Notes: generated by a model from the sequence alone, not told the origin. DNA of 64,000 nucleotides from Rhodobiaceae bacterium UBA4490 (GCA_002389665.1 DGNO01000001.1:645564-709563); one strand, 5' to 3'; numbered from the stretch's first letter, positions 35,705-45,313 are shown. Numbers and translations are program-made.

Positions 35705-35823
35705 TTTTGCAGCAGTTTTTGCATTGTAGAGGCTGTAGCGCGCCCTTAAGTAACGCGGGACCGGCGCCGCTTTATCTCCGCCCTCAGCCCCTATCCAATC
35801 TCGGACCAAATCCCGGAGACGAC

Positions 35824-37005
35824 ATGATCTCGACCGCCCGGCTGACCATTCTGCTGGCGATGACGGTGGCGATGGGGCCTTTCGCCATCGACGCCTATCT
35901 GCCCTCCTTCCCCCGCATCGCCGAGACGCTGGGCGTGGAGGTGCATGACGTCTCGCTGACCATCTCCGTCTATATGCTGGCCTTCGCCTTCGGGCAGCTT
36001 TTCGGCGGGGCGCTCTCGGACAGTTTCGGGCGGCGCTGGGTGATGCTATCGGGCGTTGCTGTGTTTTCCCTCTCCAGCGTGCTGATCGCCCTTTCAGGCA
36101 GCCTCACCGAGCTTTTGATCTGGCGCGCGGCGCAGGCTTTCGGCGCGGGCTTCACCGCCGTTTCCGTCCCCGCCATCGTGCGCGACCGGGCAACGGGCCG
36201 GGAAGCGGCAACGCTCTTTTCCCTGATCGGCCTCATCATGATCATCGCGCCGGCCATCGCGCCCACCGTCGGCAGCGCCATTCTGGCCGTCTCCGATTGG
36301 CCGATGATCTTCATCTTTCTCGCCGCTTATTCCGCCATGATGATCGTGCTGCTCTGGTTCGGGCTTTTCGCAAAGCTTGAGACGATCACGCGCCCGCCGC
36401 GCGACTACCGCCTTCTGCCCGCCTATCTGGCGGTGCTGAGCAATCCTTCGGCGCTGCGCTTCATGATGATCATCACGCTCGGCTTTTCCTCCATGCTGAT
36501 CTTCCTGACGCATGCCTCCTACATCTATCAAAAATGGTTCGGCCTTTCGGAGTTCGGCTTCTCGGCGGTCTTCGCGGCAAATATCGCGACCATGGCGGGC
36601 TGCAATTTTCTCAACCGCTTTCTTTTAAAGCGGATGGACCCCGATCATATTCTTAAATTCTCGGTACCGGTTCAGGCGCTCGCCATTGGCGGGCTCGTTG
36701 CGGCGGCTGCCTTCGATATCGGTCTTTGGATGTTCGTGCCCTGCATGATGGTGTCCGTCGGCTCGCTCGGCATGATCGGGCCGAATGCGCAGGCCTGCGC
36801 CATGCATCATTTCGAGCATCAGGCCGGCACCGCCGCCTCGATCATGGGCTTTACGCAGTTCATGCTGGCAGGGGCAATCAGCGCCGCCTCCGCGCTGGTG
36901 CCGGAATCCCTCATCAACATCACGCTGTTCATGGGCGCCTGCGGGTTCTTATGCGCTGCCCTGGCGCTTGCCCCGGCAAAACCGCTTCACGCGCACCAGC
37001 TCTAG
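35824..37005 (+). CDS. Bcr/CflA family multidrug efflux MFS transporter
   Basis: A 393-residue, 12-helix major facilitator. The N-terminus TVAMGPFAIDAYLPSFPRIAETLGV is characteristic of the Bcr/CflA drug:proton antiporter subgroup (DHA1), and FGQLFGGALSDSFGRRWVML is motif A between helices 2 and 3. The ATG at 35824 follows CGGAGACGAC; the upstream extension is unconvincing. Known members export bicyclomycin, chloramphenicol or sulfonamides; the substrate here is unknown. It converges with tesB. Confidence 0.88.
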   Translation: MISTARLTILLAMTVAMGPFAIDAYLPSFPRIAETLGVEVHDVSLTISVYMLAFAFGQLFGGALSDSFGRRWVMLSGVAVFSLSSVLIALSGSLTELLIWRAAQAFGAGFTAVSVPAIVRDRATGREAATLFSLIGLIMIIAPAIAPTVGSAILAVSDWPMIFIFLAAYSAMMIVLLWFGLFAKLETITRPPRDYRLLPAYLAVLSNPSALRFMMIITLGFSSMLIFLTHASYIYQKWFGLSEFGFSAVFAANIATMAGCNFLNRFLLKRMDPDHILKFSVPVQALAIGGLVAAAAFDIGLWMFVPCMMVSVGSLGMIGPNAQACAMHHFEHQAGTAASIMGFTQFMLAGAISAASALVPESLINITLFMGACGFLCAALALAPAKPLHAHQL

Positions 37006-37007
37006 CT

Positions 37008-37883
37008 TTAAGAGCTCTTGCGCGTGCCGTGGTAGCGGATCAGCCCTTCCTGGGCGACGGAGGCGGCAAGCTTGCCGTCCCGCGTGAAAATGCTGCCCCG
37101 GTTGAAGCCGCGCGCCCCTTGCGAGGTCGGCGCATCCTGCGAGTAAAGCATCCATTCATCGACGCTGAAGGGCCGGTGGAACCACATGGCGTGATCGAGG
37201 CTGGCCGATTGCAGCTTGCCGGAAATCCAGCTCACCCCGTGCGGGCGCACGCAGGTGTCGAGCAGCGTCATGTCGGAGGCATAGGCAAGCACACATTGAT
37301 GGATGCGCAAATCATCCGGCGTCGGCCGCGTGGTCTTGATCCAAACGTTCTGCAGCGGCTCCATCGGCTCCGGCTTGATATAGGCCTGCGGGTCGACGGC
37401 GCGCACTTCGATGGGGCGCGGACGGGCAAAATGCGTGGCGATTTCCGGCGGCAGCCGGTCCATGATTTCCTTGCGCCGCTCCCGCTCCGTCGGCAGGTCT
37501 TCGGGCTGCGGCACATCGGGCATCTCCACCTGATGCTCGAAGCCTTCTTCCATTACTTGAAAGGAACTTGCCAGGTTGAAAATCTGCTTGCCGTGCTGAA
37601 TGGCGACGACGCGGCGCGTCGTAAAGCTCTTGCCGTCCCGCGCCCGGTCCACCTCGTAAAGGATCGGCACTTTGGGATCGCCGGGGCGGATGAAGTAAGC
37701 ATGGAGCGAATGACAGACCCGGTCTTCGGGCACCGTGCGGTAAGCGGCAGAAAGCGCCTGCGCAATCACCTGCCCGCCGAACACGCGCTGCCAGCTTGCA
37801 TCGGGGCTGTGGCCGCGGAAAAGGTTCTGCTCGATGGCTTCAAGGTCGAGGAGCTCAATGAGATTTTCTGCTGGCAGGGTCAT
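37008..37883 (-). CDS. tesB: Acyl-CoA thioesterase II
   Basis: A 291-residue double-hotdog thioesterase that hydrolyses medium- and long-chain acyl-CoAs. The first hotdog has RGHSPDASWQRVFGGQVIAQAL and CHSLHAYFIRPGD. The second includes CVLAYASDMTLLDT with the catalytic Asp and a C-terminal YSQDAPTSQGARGFNRGSIF with the catalytic Gln/Ser region. The length and motifs match E. coli TesB. Its stop is two bases from the stop of the convergent MFS gene. Confidence 0.93.
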   Translation of the reverse strand: MTLPAENLIELLDLEAIEQNLFRGHSPDASWQRVFGGQVIAQALSAAYRTVPEDRVCHSLHAYFIRPGDPKVPILYEVDRARDGKSFTTRRVVAIQHGKQIFNLASSFQVMEEGFEHQVEMPDVPQPEDLPTERERRKEIMDRLPPEIATHFARPRPIEVRAVDPQAYIKPEPMEPLQNVWIKTTRPTPDDLRIHQCVLAYASDMTLLDTCVRPHGVSWISGKLQSASLDHAMWFHRPFSVDEWMLYSQDAPTSQGARGFNRGSIFTRDGKLAASVAQEGLIRYHGTRKSS

Positions 37884-38001
37884 GACCGGCTCTCTTTCTT
37901 CATTGTTGACGCGGCGGAAAACGAATCTGAGCGGAAAATACGCGCTTAAGGTTGACGTGTCACGAAGACGTGAGGCCCGCCCAGCCAGGCAAAGCTCCGG
38001 G

Positions 38002-38037
38002 CAAAATAAAAGGCCCGCACGCCGTAGCGTCCGGACC
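38002..38037 (-). terminator. Rho-independent terminator after the Sel1 gene
   Basis: On the minus strand GGTCCGGACGC pairs with GGCGTGCGGGCC around a TAC loop (38037-38012) with one mismatch, and TTTTATTTT follows. It lies about 80 bases after the Sel1-protein stop codon and before tesB. The rest of 37884-38114 holds no gene. Confidence 0.75.
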
Positions 38038-38114
38038 TGTCAAAGCAAAAACATATACGCTTACTTTCTTACTGCTGGCTGGATGTTTTCCGCCAGTCCT
38101 ATGGATCCACCCTA

Positions 38115-38384
38115 TCAGTGCTGCGAAAGCCACTCCCGTGCCTGGCGCTGAGCGTCGGCAATTTCGTCCGGCGACATATCGCGGGCAATCTCGGTGCGGC
38201 AATCGCGGGCGGCATGATTGCCCCGCATGGCCGCAAGATTGAACCACTTATGTGCCGTCACATAGTCGACATCCACACCTTTACCCGTGGCGTAGATCAG
38301 CCCCAAACTGTAAAGGGCTTCGCTCTGCCCGCCTTCGGCGGCCATTTCGCATTTCTGAAGGGCATCGATTTGTACACGAGCCAT
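38115..38384 (-). CDS. Small Sel1-repeat protein
   Basis: An 89-residue protein made mainly of one and a half Sel1-like (TPR-related) repeats: AAEGGQSEALYSLGLIYATGKGVDVDYV, then TAHKWFNLAAMRGNHAARD. There is no signal peptide, unlike most Sel1 proteins, so it is probably a cytoplasmic interaction module. Relatives of this size are common in alphaproteobacteria without known function. GAGGAGGCTGGCACG precedes the ATG. It has its own terminator, so it is likely monocistronic. Confidence 0.82.
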   Translation of the reverse strand: MARVQIDALQKCEMAAEGGQSEALYSLGLIYATGKGVDVDYVTAHKWFNLAAMRGNHAARDCRTEIARDMSPDEIADAQRQAREWLSQH

Positions 38385-38479
38385 CGTGCCAGCCTCCTCG
38401 ATGATGCCTCAGGCTCCCACACTCCCATACTTGGAGGAGCCCCCCGACAAACAAGCAGGACATTCGCCTGCAACGAGGT

Positions 38480-38525
38480 TAATGAAAAATCCATCGCTTG
38501 AAAATTTGGTTAACAAGGATGGATT
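38480..38525 (-). terminator. Possible terminator after the glutathione transferase gene
   Basis: On the minus strand AATCCATC (38525-38518) and GATGGATT (38495-38488) form a stem with additional CTTG/CAAG pairing inside, followed by TTTTTCATT. The loop is large, so efficiency is uncertain. Confidence 0.45.
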
Positions 38526-38554
38526 CTTCATCAGCAGCCGGATTTTTTTGCAAA

Positions 38555-39181
38555 TCAGCTAACGACTGGGACTTTCATGCCACGCTCCACGGCAGGGCGC
38601 GCGGCGTTGGCAGCAAGCCAGCGTGAGACGTTATTCCCATCGCCGACAATGTCGCCTTTCAGCGACTTGATCATCTCAAACCCTACGGAAACCCAGGGAT
38701 AGGTGGCCATATCGGCGATCGAATACTCCCCGGCCAGATACTCCGCACGCCCCAATTGATCGTCCATCACCTTCAGAAGACGCGCGGTTTCACCCATATA
38801 CCGGTCGATCGCATAAGGAATTTTTTCCGGCGCCACATTGGCGAAGTGATTGGCCTGGCCCATCATCGGCCCGATATTCGCCATCTGCCAGAACAGCCAT
38901 TCGAGCACCTTGGCGCGGCCCTCTCCCTCCTTCGGCAGGAACTTGCCCGTCTTCTCGGCGAGATAGACGAGAATGGCGCCGGATTCGAACAAGGAGACGC
39001 CCGTCTCCCGGTCGACAATGGCCGGGATTTTCGAATTCGGCGCGATTTTCACAAAGTCCGGTTCGAACTGCGCGCCTTTGGAAATGTCGATCGCATGCGC
39101 CTCATAAGGCAGGCCGCACTCTTCCAGCATGACGGAAACCTTGCGGCCGTTCGGCGTGGTCCAGGTGTAAAGATCGATCAT
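38555..39181 (-). CDS. Glutathione S-transferase family protein (YfcG/Nu-like)
   Basis: A 208-residue GST. The N-terminal thioredoxin domain reads MIDLYTWTTPNGRKVSVMLEECGLPYEAH; the TPNG(R/K)KVSI(M)L(E)E motif is that of the Nu/YfcG class, which has disulfide-bond reductase activity with glutathione. IAPNSKIPAIVD and LFESGAILVYLAEKTGKF, the cis-Pro and gamma-Glu sites, follow. The C-terminal all-helical domain has ANIGPMMGQANHF and YSIADMATYPWV. The ATG at 39181 follows GGGAGGCACGA. A decayed relative lies about 700 bases upstream (39862-39975). Confidence 0.9.
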   Translation of the reverse strand: MIDLYTWTTPNGRKVSVMLEECGLPYEAHAIDISKGAQFEPDFVKIAPNSKIPAIVDRETGVSLFESGAILVYLAEKTGKFLPKEGEGRAKVLEWLFWQMANIGPMMGQANHFANVAPEKIPYAIDRYMGETARLLKVMDDQLGRAEYLAGEYSIADMATYPWVSVGFEMIKSLKGDIVGDGNNVSRWLAANAARPAVERGMKVPVVS

Positions 39182-39298
39182 TCGTGCCTCCCTCGCCGGG
39201 TCTGGTGCCCGGGCGTTTATCGCATTCAACAACTGCGATGGAATATGGGAGGCCGCGCGCTCGAACCCAAGGGCTCAGAGGCATAAGGCGCAGGACAC

Positions 39299-39658
39299 TT
39301 AGTATTCCACAGTCACTTCAACGTGATGGTGGCGGTGTATCCGGCAGATCAGAGGACGCAGCGCATAAGAACCTGCCGGCAATTCAAAGCCGACCGCGTC
39401 ATCGGGAAAAAGAAAATCGCCGACGACATCGCCGTCCTTGTTCACAAGCTGAAAGCCGTAGGTACCGCCCATCACGCGCACGATCTTGCCGGCCGCAGGC
39501 AGGTCGAGGGAACGGCCCCAAATGTTCGCCGTACCGAACGTGTCGTTCTCCACCCGCGTACCCGTTGCCGTAACGCGCTCAGCATGGGCAAGAGGCGCTG
39601 CAAACAAAATTGCAGCCAAAAGGCTCGACGCAAAAACCAGACCCCCGGCACTCCGCAT
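39299..39658 (-). CDS. Exported small protein with His-rich C-terminus
   Basis: I do not recognise this 119-residue protein. The ATG at 39658 is chosen because AGAGGA lies about six bases upstream and the product then begins with a clean signal peptide (GGLVFASSLLAAILFAAPLAHA). The mature part is a beta-rich domain of about 90 residues (ATGTRVENDTFGTANIWGRSLDLPAAGKIV, DGDVVGDFLFPDDAVGFELPAGSYALRP) ending RIHRHHHVEVTVEY. The single cysteine precedes the His cluster, so metal binding is conceivable but unproven. Confidence 0.6.
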   Translation of the reverse strand: MRSAGGLVFASSLLAAILFAAPLAHAERVTATGTRVENDTFGTANIWGRSLDLPAAGKIVRVMGGTYGFQLVNKDGDVVGDFLFPDDAVGFELPAGSYALRPLICRIHRHHHVEVTVEY

Positions 39659-39861
39659 AACATCCTCTTTCATCGCTTCTGCGCGGCGTTTACGCCGCAT
39701 GGACGGCGCCCGCATCGAGCACGGGCGATCGCCGGACTTTAACACAGCTCCGGCAAAGCGCGAACAGTACGCTGGCCGGACAAACGGGCGCTCCCGGCGA
39801 GCGGAAAATGAAATGAAGAGTTGAAAGAAAAAAGCCGGCTGACGCGCCGGCGAAAAGAGGA

Positions 39862-39975
39862 CTGAAAGATCGCACCGGCTCCGAATGCCGTAATCGGCTT
39901 GCCGCTAGGTCCATCCGGTTTGGCGATCACCGGCACCCGGACATCCGGCGCGATCTTCAGTTCTATGAGGCCGAA
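39862..39975 (-). pseudogene. Fragment of a glutathione transferase gene
   Basis: Thirty-eight minus-strand codons read LKIAPDVRVPVIAKPDGPSG, then KPITAFGAGAIF. They align with the cis-Pro and active-site stretch of the intact neighbour (IAPNSKIPAIVD ... LFESGAIL) and with the usual GST pattern KIPAIVD.DGPGGKPI.LFESGAI. No start, upstream thioredoxin half or helical domain remains, and the frame then runs into unrelated sequence. The rest of 39659-40118 holds no other gene I can support. Confidence 0.6.
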
Positions 39976-40118
39976 ACGCCTTCGCCGCTACGGGCTGGGG
40001 TGTTCCGCCTTGTCTGCCGTTCCATGTTCCGCCGCATTGGAAACACTGAACGGTCAGACTGTCCTATGCCGCTGCCGCGCCGCGCCCTAAGGCGCGGCGG
40101 GACATTGCATGGCGGCTA

Positions 40119-40565
40119 TTACTTCTTCTTGCGCGCAACCTTACGCTTGGCAGCAGCCTTACGCTTGGGAGCGGCTTTCTTCTTGGCCGCAGCCTTACGC
40201 TTGGGAGCTGCCTTCTTCTTGGCAGCGGTCTTGCGCTTCGGAGCTGCCTTTTTCTTAGCAGCGGTTTTCTTCTTGGCAGCCGTTTTCTTTTTAGCGGCTG
40301 TCTTGCGCTTCGGAGCGGCTTTCTTCTTAGCAGCCGTTTTCTTCTTGGCTGCAGTCTTCCGCTTCGGAGCTGCCTTCTTCTTCGCGGCGGTTTTCCGCTT
40401 AGCCGCCGTTTTCTTGGCAGCGGTCTTCTTCTTGGCCGCTGTCTTGCGCTTAGCAACCGTCTTACGCTTCGGGGCCGTCTTCTTGGCCGTGCGTTTCACT
40501 GCTGCTTTTTTCTTGGCCGCCGTTTTCTTTTTGGCGGTGGTCTTCCGTTTAGCTGTAGTAGCCAT
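40119..40565 (-). CDS. Histone H1-like Lys/Ala-repeat protein
   Basis: A 148-residue, extremely basic protein built of repeats such as AAKKKTAAKRKTAAKKKAAPKR, with Lys, Arg, Ala, Thr and Pro forming nearly all residues. It resembles the C-terminal tail of eukaryotic histone H1 and bacterial H1-like proteins (chlamydial Hc2, Bordetella BpH1, Pseudomonas AlgP), which bind and compact DNA. Repeat number is likely to vary between strains. AGGAGCGATATGGACA precedes the ATG. TopA in this same window carries a similar tail. Confidence 0.85.
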   Translation of the reverse strand: MATTAKRKTTAKKKTAAKKKAAVKRTAKKTAPKRKTVAKRKTAAKKKTAAKKTAAKRKTAAKKKAAPKRKTAAKKKTAAKKKAAPKRKTAAKKKTAAKKKTAAKKKAAPKRKTAAKKKAAPKRKAAAKKKAAPKRKAAAKRKVARKKK

Positions 40566-40688
40566 TGTCCATATCGCTCCTGATGTGCCGTTTCCTGTGA
40601 CGACGTAAATTTAGGACCTAACGCACATACTTTAGTGAGCGCCCCCAATTAAAGGACGCAGACACCCATACTATGGTTGTCTCCTCTT

Positions 40689-40753
40689 GACTCGGCAACA
40701 CTTTGATGCAGGCAAGTGTTAGCGAGTCTGCAACACATTCAGAAAAATGTGTT
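40689..40753. other. Two consecutive perfect stem-loops between gatB and the H1-like gene
   Basis: GACTCG-GC-AACACTT ... AAGTGTT-AG-CGAGTC (40689-40728) forms a 13-pair stem with a 2x2 internal loop and a ten-base loop. AACACATT ... AATGTGTT (40732-40753) forms a second stem. Neither is followed by a T-tract on either strand, so they are not obvious intrinsic terminators. They may be an operator, a processed RNA end or a small RNA. The remaining bases of 40566-40788 show no gene. Confidence 0.45.
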
Positions 40754-40788
40754 TACAAACGGTTCACTTCAGAAGCGGAAAAACATCT

Positions 40789-42267
40789 TCAGTTATCGGA
40801 AGACACACCCAATTTTTCGGCGAGCAGCTCATTCACGGTTTGCGGATTCGCCTTTCCTGACGTGGATTTCATGACTTGTCCGACAAACCAGCCGATCATT
40901 TTCGGCTTCTCTTTTACCTGCTCAACTTTATCCGGATTGGCTGCGATAACCTCGTCGACAGCCTTCTCGATGGCGCCTGTATCGGTCACCTGACGAAGGC
41001 CTTTTTCTTCGACAATTTTCGCCGGATCGTCGCCGGAATCGAACATTAGCTCGAAAACTTCCTTAGCGATTCGCCCGGAGATGGTTCCATCCTGGATGAG
41101 TTTGATGAGTTCGGAGAGCTGTTTTGCGCTCACCGGAGAGCTCTCGATCGTGAGCCCAGCCTTGTTGAGCGCACCGAAAAAGTCACCCGTCACCCAGTTC
41201 GCCGCCGCTTTCGGATCGCTCGTTTCGGCAACCTCTTCATAGAACGAAGCGATGGCTTTTTCCGAGACGAGCACGCTCGCGTCATAAGGCGAAAGCGCAT
41301 ATTCGCGGATGAAACGCTCGCGCTTTTCATCGGGAAGTTCCGGCAGGTCCTTGGCGATTTCGTCGACCCATTCCTGGCTGAAAACCAGCGGCAAAAGGTC
41401 GGGATCGGGGAAATAACGGTAGTCATGCGCCTCTTCTTTCGAGCGCATGGACCGCGTTTTGCCCGTTTTAATGTCGAAGAGACGCGTTTCCTGGTCCACC
41501 GTGCCGCCATCTTCGATCAAATCGATCTGCCGGCGCGCTTCATATTCGATGGCAAGGCCGACAAAGCGGATCGAGTTGACGTTCTTGATCTCGCAGCGCG
41601 TGCCGAATTCATCTCCCGGCTTGCGTACGGACACATTCACGTCCGCGCGCATCGACCCCTGCTCCATATTGCCGTCGCAGGTACCAAGATACCGCAAAAT
41701 CGCCCGCAATTTCCGCACGAACGCCTGCGCTTCTTCCGAAGAACGCATATCGGGCTTCGTCACGATCTCCATCAGCGCCACACCGGAGCGGTTGAGATCG
41801 ACAAAGCTCATGGAAGGGTGCTGGTCGTGCACGCTTTTGCCCGCGTCCTGCTCCATATGCAGCCGCTCGATGCCGACGGTCTTCATTTCACCGCCCGGCA
41901 GATCGATCAGCACCTCCCCTTCCCCGACGATCGGGTGTTTGTACTGGGAAATCTGATAGCCCTGCGGCAGGTCCGGATAGAAATAGTTCTTCCGGTCGAA
42001 GACGGAGCGCAGATTGATCTGCGCTTTGAGGCCAAGACCCGTGCGCACCGCCTGCTCGACGCATTTCTTGTTGATCACCGGCAACATGCCCGGCATCGCC
42101 GCATCCACCAGCGAGACGTTCTGGTTCTGCTCGGCGCCGAATTCCGTCGAAGCGCCGGAGAAGAGCTTGGCGTTGGAGGAAATCTGGGCGTGAACCTCAA
42201 GCCCGATCACCACTTCCCAGGCGCCCGTCGCCCCTTCGATCAGTTTGCTTGCAGCTTCTTGCGTCAT
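40789..42267 (-). CDS. gatB: Asp/Glu-tRNA amidotransferase subunit B
   Basis: A 492-residue subunit that binds misacylated Glu-tRNA(Gln) or Asp-tRNA(Asn) and carries out the kinase and transamidation step of the GatCAB complex. The N-terminal catalytic domain begins [23 protein letters not shown], with [15 protein letters not shown] and [22 protein letters not shown] signatures. The C-terminal YqeY-type helical domain includes [18 protein letters not shown]. The ATG at 42267 follows the gatA stop by two bases (TGA-TC-ATG), so the genes are translationally coupled. Confidence 0.95.
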   Translation of the reverse strand: MTQEAASKLIEGATGAWEVVIGLEVHAQISSNAKLFSGASTEFGAEQNQNVSLVDAAMPGMLPVINKKCVEQAVRTGLGLKAQINLRSVFDRKNYFYPDLPQGYQISQYKHPIVGEGEVLIDLPGGEMKTVGIERLHMEQDAGKSVHDQHPSMSFVDLNRSGVALMEIVTKPDMRSSEEAQAFVRKLRAILRYLGTCDGNMEQGSMRADVNVSVRKPGDEFGTRCEIKNVNSIRFVGLAIEYEARRQIDLIEDGGTVDQETRLFDIKTGKTRSMRSKEEAHDYRYFPDPDLLPLVFSQEWVDEIAKDLPELPDEKRERFIREYALSPYDASVLVSEKAIASFYEEVAETSDPKAAANWVTGDFFGALNKAGLTIESSPVSAKQLSELIKLIQDGTISGRIAKEVFELMFDSGDDPAKIVEEKGLRQVTDTGAIEKAVDEVIAANPDKVEQVKEKPKMIGWFVGQVMKSTSGKANPQTVNELLAEKLGVSSDN

Positions 42268-42269
42268 GA

Positions 42270-43748
42270 TCAGGCCCTCCACCAGGCGTCAGGCTCGGCG
42301 TTAAAGCCGGCGGCCTCTTCCAGCACACCTGCGGTGCGCAGCAACGTTTCTTCATCAAAGGCGCGGCCGATGAGCTGCAGCCCGAGCGGCAATCCCCTGG
42401 TGCTGAGCCCGGCAGGCAGCGAAATGCCCGGCAGGCCGGCAAGGTTCACCGTTACCGTGAAAACGTCATTGAGATACATGGACAAAGGATCGTCCGTTTT
42501 CTCGCCAATGCCGAATGCGTCAGACGGCGCGGTCGGCGTCAGCAGTACATCCACTTTCTCATAGGCTTGTTTGAAGTCCTGCGCGATGAGCGTGCGGATC
42601 TTCTGCGCCTTGATGTAATAGGCATCGTAATAGCCCGCCGAGAGCACATAGGTGCCGATCAACACGCGGCGCTTCACTTCCGCGCCGAACCCGGCTGCGC
42701 GCGTCTTCTCATACATGTCCGTAATATCGTTGCCTTCCACGCGCAGCCCGTAGCGCACACCATCATAACGCGCGAGGTTGGACGAGGCTTCGGCAGGCGC
42801 CACGATGTAATAAGCAGGCAGCGCGTATTTCGTATGCGGTAGCGAGACATCGACAATCTCAGCGCCTGCCGCTTTCAGCCAGTCGATGCCTTGGGCCCAG
42901 AGCTTTTCAATTTCTTCGGGCATGCCCTCCACGCGGTATTCGCGCGGAATGCCGACCTTAAGGCCCTTGATGTCCCCGGTCAGCGCCTTTTCGAAATCGG
43001 GCACCGGCTGATTAACGCTGGTGGAATCCTTCGGGTCATGGCCCGACATGGATTTCAGCATGATCGCCGCATCCTTCACCGTGCGGGTGATGGGCCCTGC
43101 CTGATCGAGCGAGGAGGCGAAGGCAACGATGCCCCAGCGCGAGCAGCGCCCGTAAGTCGGCTTGATGCCCACGGTGCCGGTAAAGGCGGCAGGCTGGCGG
43201 ATCGAGCCGCCCGTATCCGTTGCCGTTGCCGCAAGCGCCGTGCGCGCGGCCACCGCCGCCGAAGAGCCGCCGGAAGAACCGCCAGGCACGAGCGCTTTAT
43301 CCTCGCCCTTACCCTTCCAGGGGTTCGTCACCGCGCCGTAATAGCTCGTCTCGTTGGAGGAGCCCATGGCGAACTCGTCATTATTAAGTTTGCCGAGCAT
43401 CACCGCCCCGTCGCGCCAAAGCTGGCTCGTCACGGTAGATTCATAAGTCGGCGTGAAGCCGTCCAGAATGTGGCTGCAGGCCGTGGTGCGCACGCCCTCG
43501 GTGCAGAACAGGTCCTTGATGCCGAGCGGAATGCCTTCCAGCGGCCCGCCCTCGCCCTTTTGCAGCCGCGCGTCGGAGGCTTTCGCCATCTCGGCGGCCT
43601 TCTCGGCGGTTTCCAGCACATAAGCATTGAGTGCGCGCGCGCCTTCCATCTCTTTGATGTAAGCGCCGGTCAGCTCGCTCGAGGTGATTTCCTTGGCTTT
43701 CAGCTTGTCGCGCGCTTCGGCCAGGGTGAGTTTTGTCAGATCCGTCAT
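42270..43748 (-). CDS. gatA: Asp/Glu-tRNA amidotransferase subunit A
   Basis: A 492-residue amidase-signature enzyme that releases ammonia from glutamine for the GatCAB complex. The Lys of the Ser-cis-Ser-Lys triad is in [11 protein letters not shown]; the two serines are in [16 protein letters not shown] and [24 protein letters not shown]. The size is standard. It is 10 bases after gatC and coupled to gatB. Having the complex implies that this organism forms Gln-tRNA and/or Asn-tRNA by the indirect route. Confidence 0.95.
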   Translation of the reverse strand: MTDLTKLTLAEARDKLKAKEITSSELTGAYIKEMEGARALNAYVLETAEKAAEMAKASDARLQKGEGGPLEGIPLGIKDLFCTEGVRTTACSHILDGFTPTYESTVTSQLWRDGAVMLGKLNNDEFAMGSSNETSYYGAVTNPWKGKGEDKALVPGGSSGGSSAAVAARTALAATATDTGGSIRQPAAFTGTVGIKPTYGRCSRWGIVAFASSLDQAGPITRTVKDAAIMLKSMSGHDPKDSTSVNQPVPDFEKALTGDIKGLKVGIPREYRVEGMPEEIEKLWAQGIDWLKAAGAEIVDVSLPHTKYALPAYYIVAPAEASSNLARYDGVRYGLRVEGNDITDMYEKTRAAGFGAEVKRRVLIGTYVLSAGYYDAYYIKAQKIRTLIAQDFKQAYEKVDVLLTPTAPSDAFGIGEKTDDPLSMYLNDVFTVTVNLAGLPGISLPAGLSTRGLPLGLQLIGRAFDEETLLRTAGVLEEAAGFNAEPDAWWRA

Positions 43749-43757
43749 GCCGCGCTC

Positions 43758-44045
43758 CTATTCCACAACCTTCGGGACGGCAAAAAAGCCGTCATCGGCG
43801 CCCGGCGCGTTCTTCGTCACCTGGTCCTGAATATTGCCATCGGTCACAACATCCTCGCGCATCGGCAAGGCCAGGTTCTCGACGCTCGCCATCGGCTCGA
43901 CATTGTCCGTATTCACTTCGCCAAGCTGCTCCACCCAATCGAGAATGGAGGACAGCTCCTTGGCAAGCGGAGCGACTTCTTCATCCGTAACGGCAATGCG
44001 CGCAAGCCGCGCAATGTGCCGGACCGTGTTCTGATCGACCGACAT
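43758..44045 (-). CDS. gatC: Asp/Glu-tRNA amidotransferase subunit C
   Basis: A 95-residue small subunit that holds GatA and GatB together. It begins [23 protein letters not shown], the conserved GatC N-terminus, and continues with [22 protein letters not shown] and [18 protein letters not shown] lies upstream of the ATG. It leads the gatC-gatA-gatB operon and is divergent from ruvX across about 208 bases, in which I see no other gene. Confidence 0.95.
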   Translation of the reverse strand: MSVDQNTVRHIARLARIAVTDEEVAPLAKELSSILDWVEQLGEVNTDNVEPMASVENLALPMREDVVTDGNIQDQVTKNAPGADDGFFAVPKVVE

Positions 44046-44253
44046 GGGCCTCTCTCTTTCGAAGGTTTAAGGAAACGGGCAAGATCACGCGGGAGGGCCC
44101 CCGTATCATCTTGATTTGGCGCGGAAAATAACAAAGCGGGCAGGTCCGGGCAACCGGCGCGGCAGCCCACCCCCAGCAGGGCCTTCAAGGAGTACAGCAA
44201 AACCTGCCAAATGGTGATTTACAATTCCTCACCGGAAGGCTACCGATCTTGCC

Positions 44254-44724
44254 ATGACAGCGGAAATATTGAGCATCGAGGAGTTTGCGGCCAAAACGCG
44301 GCCCGGAAAGGCGCTTTTGGGCCTCGATCTCGGCACCCGCACCATCGGCGTCGCGCTTTCGAACGGCCTTTGGAATATCGCCAGCCCGCTTGAAACCATC
44401 AAACGCACGAAATTCACCGCCGATGCCGCCCGCCTTCTGGAGCTGATCGCGGAGAATAATGTCGGCGCGCTCATTCTGGGCCTGCCCCTTAATATGGATG
44501 GCAGCGAGGGCCCGCGCGCCCAGTCCACCCGCGCCTTCGCCCGCAATCTTGCGCAAAAGACCGATTGCCCCATCGTCTTCTGGGATGAGCGGCTTTCCAC
44601 CGTCGCCGTCACCCGCACGCTGCTGGATGCCGATGCGAGCCGCAAGAGGCGCGGTGAAGTCGTCGACAAAATGGCTGCCGCCTACATCCTGCAAGGCGCC
44701 CTCGACCGCCTCGCCCGGCTTTAG
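44254..44724 (+). CDS. ruvX: Putative pre-16S rRNA nuclease YqgF/RuvX
   Basis: A 156-residue RNase H-like protein. It has the first catalytic Asp in [42 protein letters not shown] in the middle, [16 protein letters not shown] and the terminal [14 protein letters not shown]. YqgF is linked to 16S rRNA 5' maturation in E. coli and was first proposed as a Holliday-junction resolvase. Divergent gatCAB plus ruvX is a conserved alphaproteobacterial arrangement. Its stop codon overlaps that of the convergent thioesterase gene. Confidence 0.92.
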   Translation: MTAEILSIEEFAAKTRPGKALLGLDLGTRTIGVALSNGLWNIASPLETIKRTKFTADAARLLELIAENNVGALILGLPLNMDGSEGPRAQSTRAFARNLAQKTDCPIVFWDERLSTVAVTRTLLDADASRKRRGEVVDKMAAAYILQGALDRLARL

Positions 44725-45155
44725 GACGCCGGTTCGCCGCCCAGAACGGCAAAGGTTGCAAGCCCCCGCGCCGCCAGTTTGCCCCCCGGCAACAGGAAGC
44801 GTGCTTCGGTATGCACCTGTGAGCGCGACCTGTTGATGACATGTCCTTCAATCTCAAGCGGCCCCTCCTCAATAGGCCGGAAGAAATCGATGGAGAGATC
44901 GCCGGTACGAAGGCTTTCGTGATCTTTCAGAACCGTCATCGTCGCAAAGCTGAGTACCTGATCCGCTAGGACACCTAGATAACCGCCGAAGAGCACGCCT
45001 GCCGGATTGAGAAGCTCCGCATCGAGCGGCCACACTTTTTTCACGAAACCCGGCCGCCATTCCGCAATCCGCCCGACGCCCAGCCGCTCGATCACACTCG
45101 GCAGCGGCGTTTCCCCTTTGATACTCGCATTGATACGGTCCGCCCACACACCCAT
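44721..45155 (-). CDS. PaaI-like hotdog thioesterase
   Basis: A 144-residue single-hotdog protein. The core is [29 protein letters not shown], with the acidic residue in the ADQ position typical of the PaaI/YbgC-like 4HBT group, followed by [37 protein letters not shown]. It probably hydrolyses an acyl- or aryl-CoA; the substrate is unknown. It converges with ruvX, sharing four bases at the stops. Confidence 0.85.
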   Translation of the reverse strand: MGVWADRINASIKGETPLPSVIERLGVGRIAEWRPGFVKKVWPLDAELLNPAGVLFGGYLGVLADQVLSFATMTVLKDHESLRTGDLSIDFFRPIEEGPLEIEGHVINRSRSQVHTEARFLLPGGKLAARGLATFAVLGGEPAS

Positions 45156-45313
45156 GATGCCCTCCTCCAGCTTTCAAAACCACGGGGTGAAAGCTAGCGA
45201 GGCAAATGGGGCTAAAATGGGACCGCCTGCCCCATGCCCCGCCTCTGGACCCGCAACAAGCGCTCTGCTAGAGCACAGCATTCCCTTGCGGCGCCTGCCT
45301 TGAAAGAAGAGCC

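Noticed and set aside
33488-35809. A 770-codon open frame opposite the TonB receptor, and similar long frames opposite parC, slt, gatB, topA and pyrC
   Set aside because: Each lies over a well-recognised gene and has no ribosome site, domain or plausible composition. They result from codon bias at the third position.
35707-35823. N-terminal extension of the Bcr/CflA transporter
   Set aside because: The extra 39 codons are not membrane-like, overlap the receptor terminator and lack a ribosome site. The ATG at 35824 has one and matches the family start.
40119-40565. Possible CRISPR-like or satellite array
   Set aside because: The repetition follows codons of a Lys/Ala protein, with no constant repeat length and no unique spacers.
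40000-40608. A plus-strand frame with FFLAAVFFLAAV repeats suggesting a membrane protein
   Set aside because: It is the reverse complement of the Lys/Ala codons of the H1-like gene. The minus-strand frame has the ribosome site and family resemblance.
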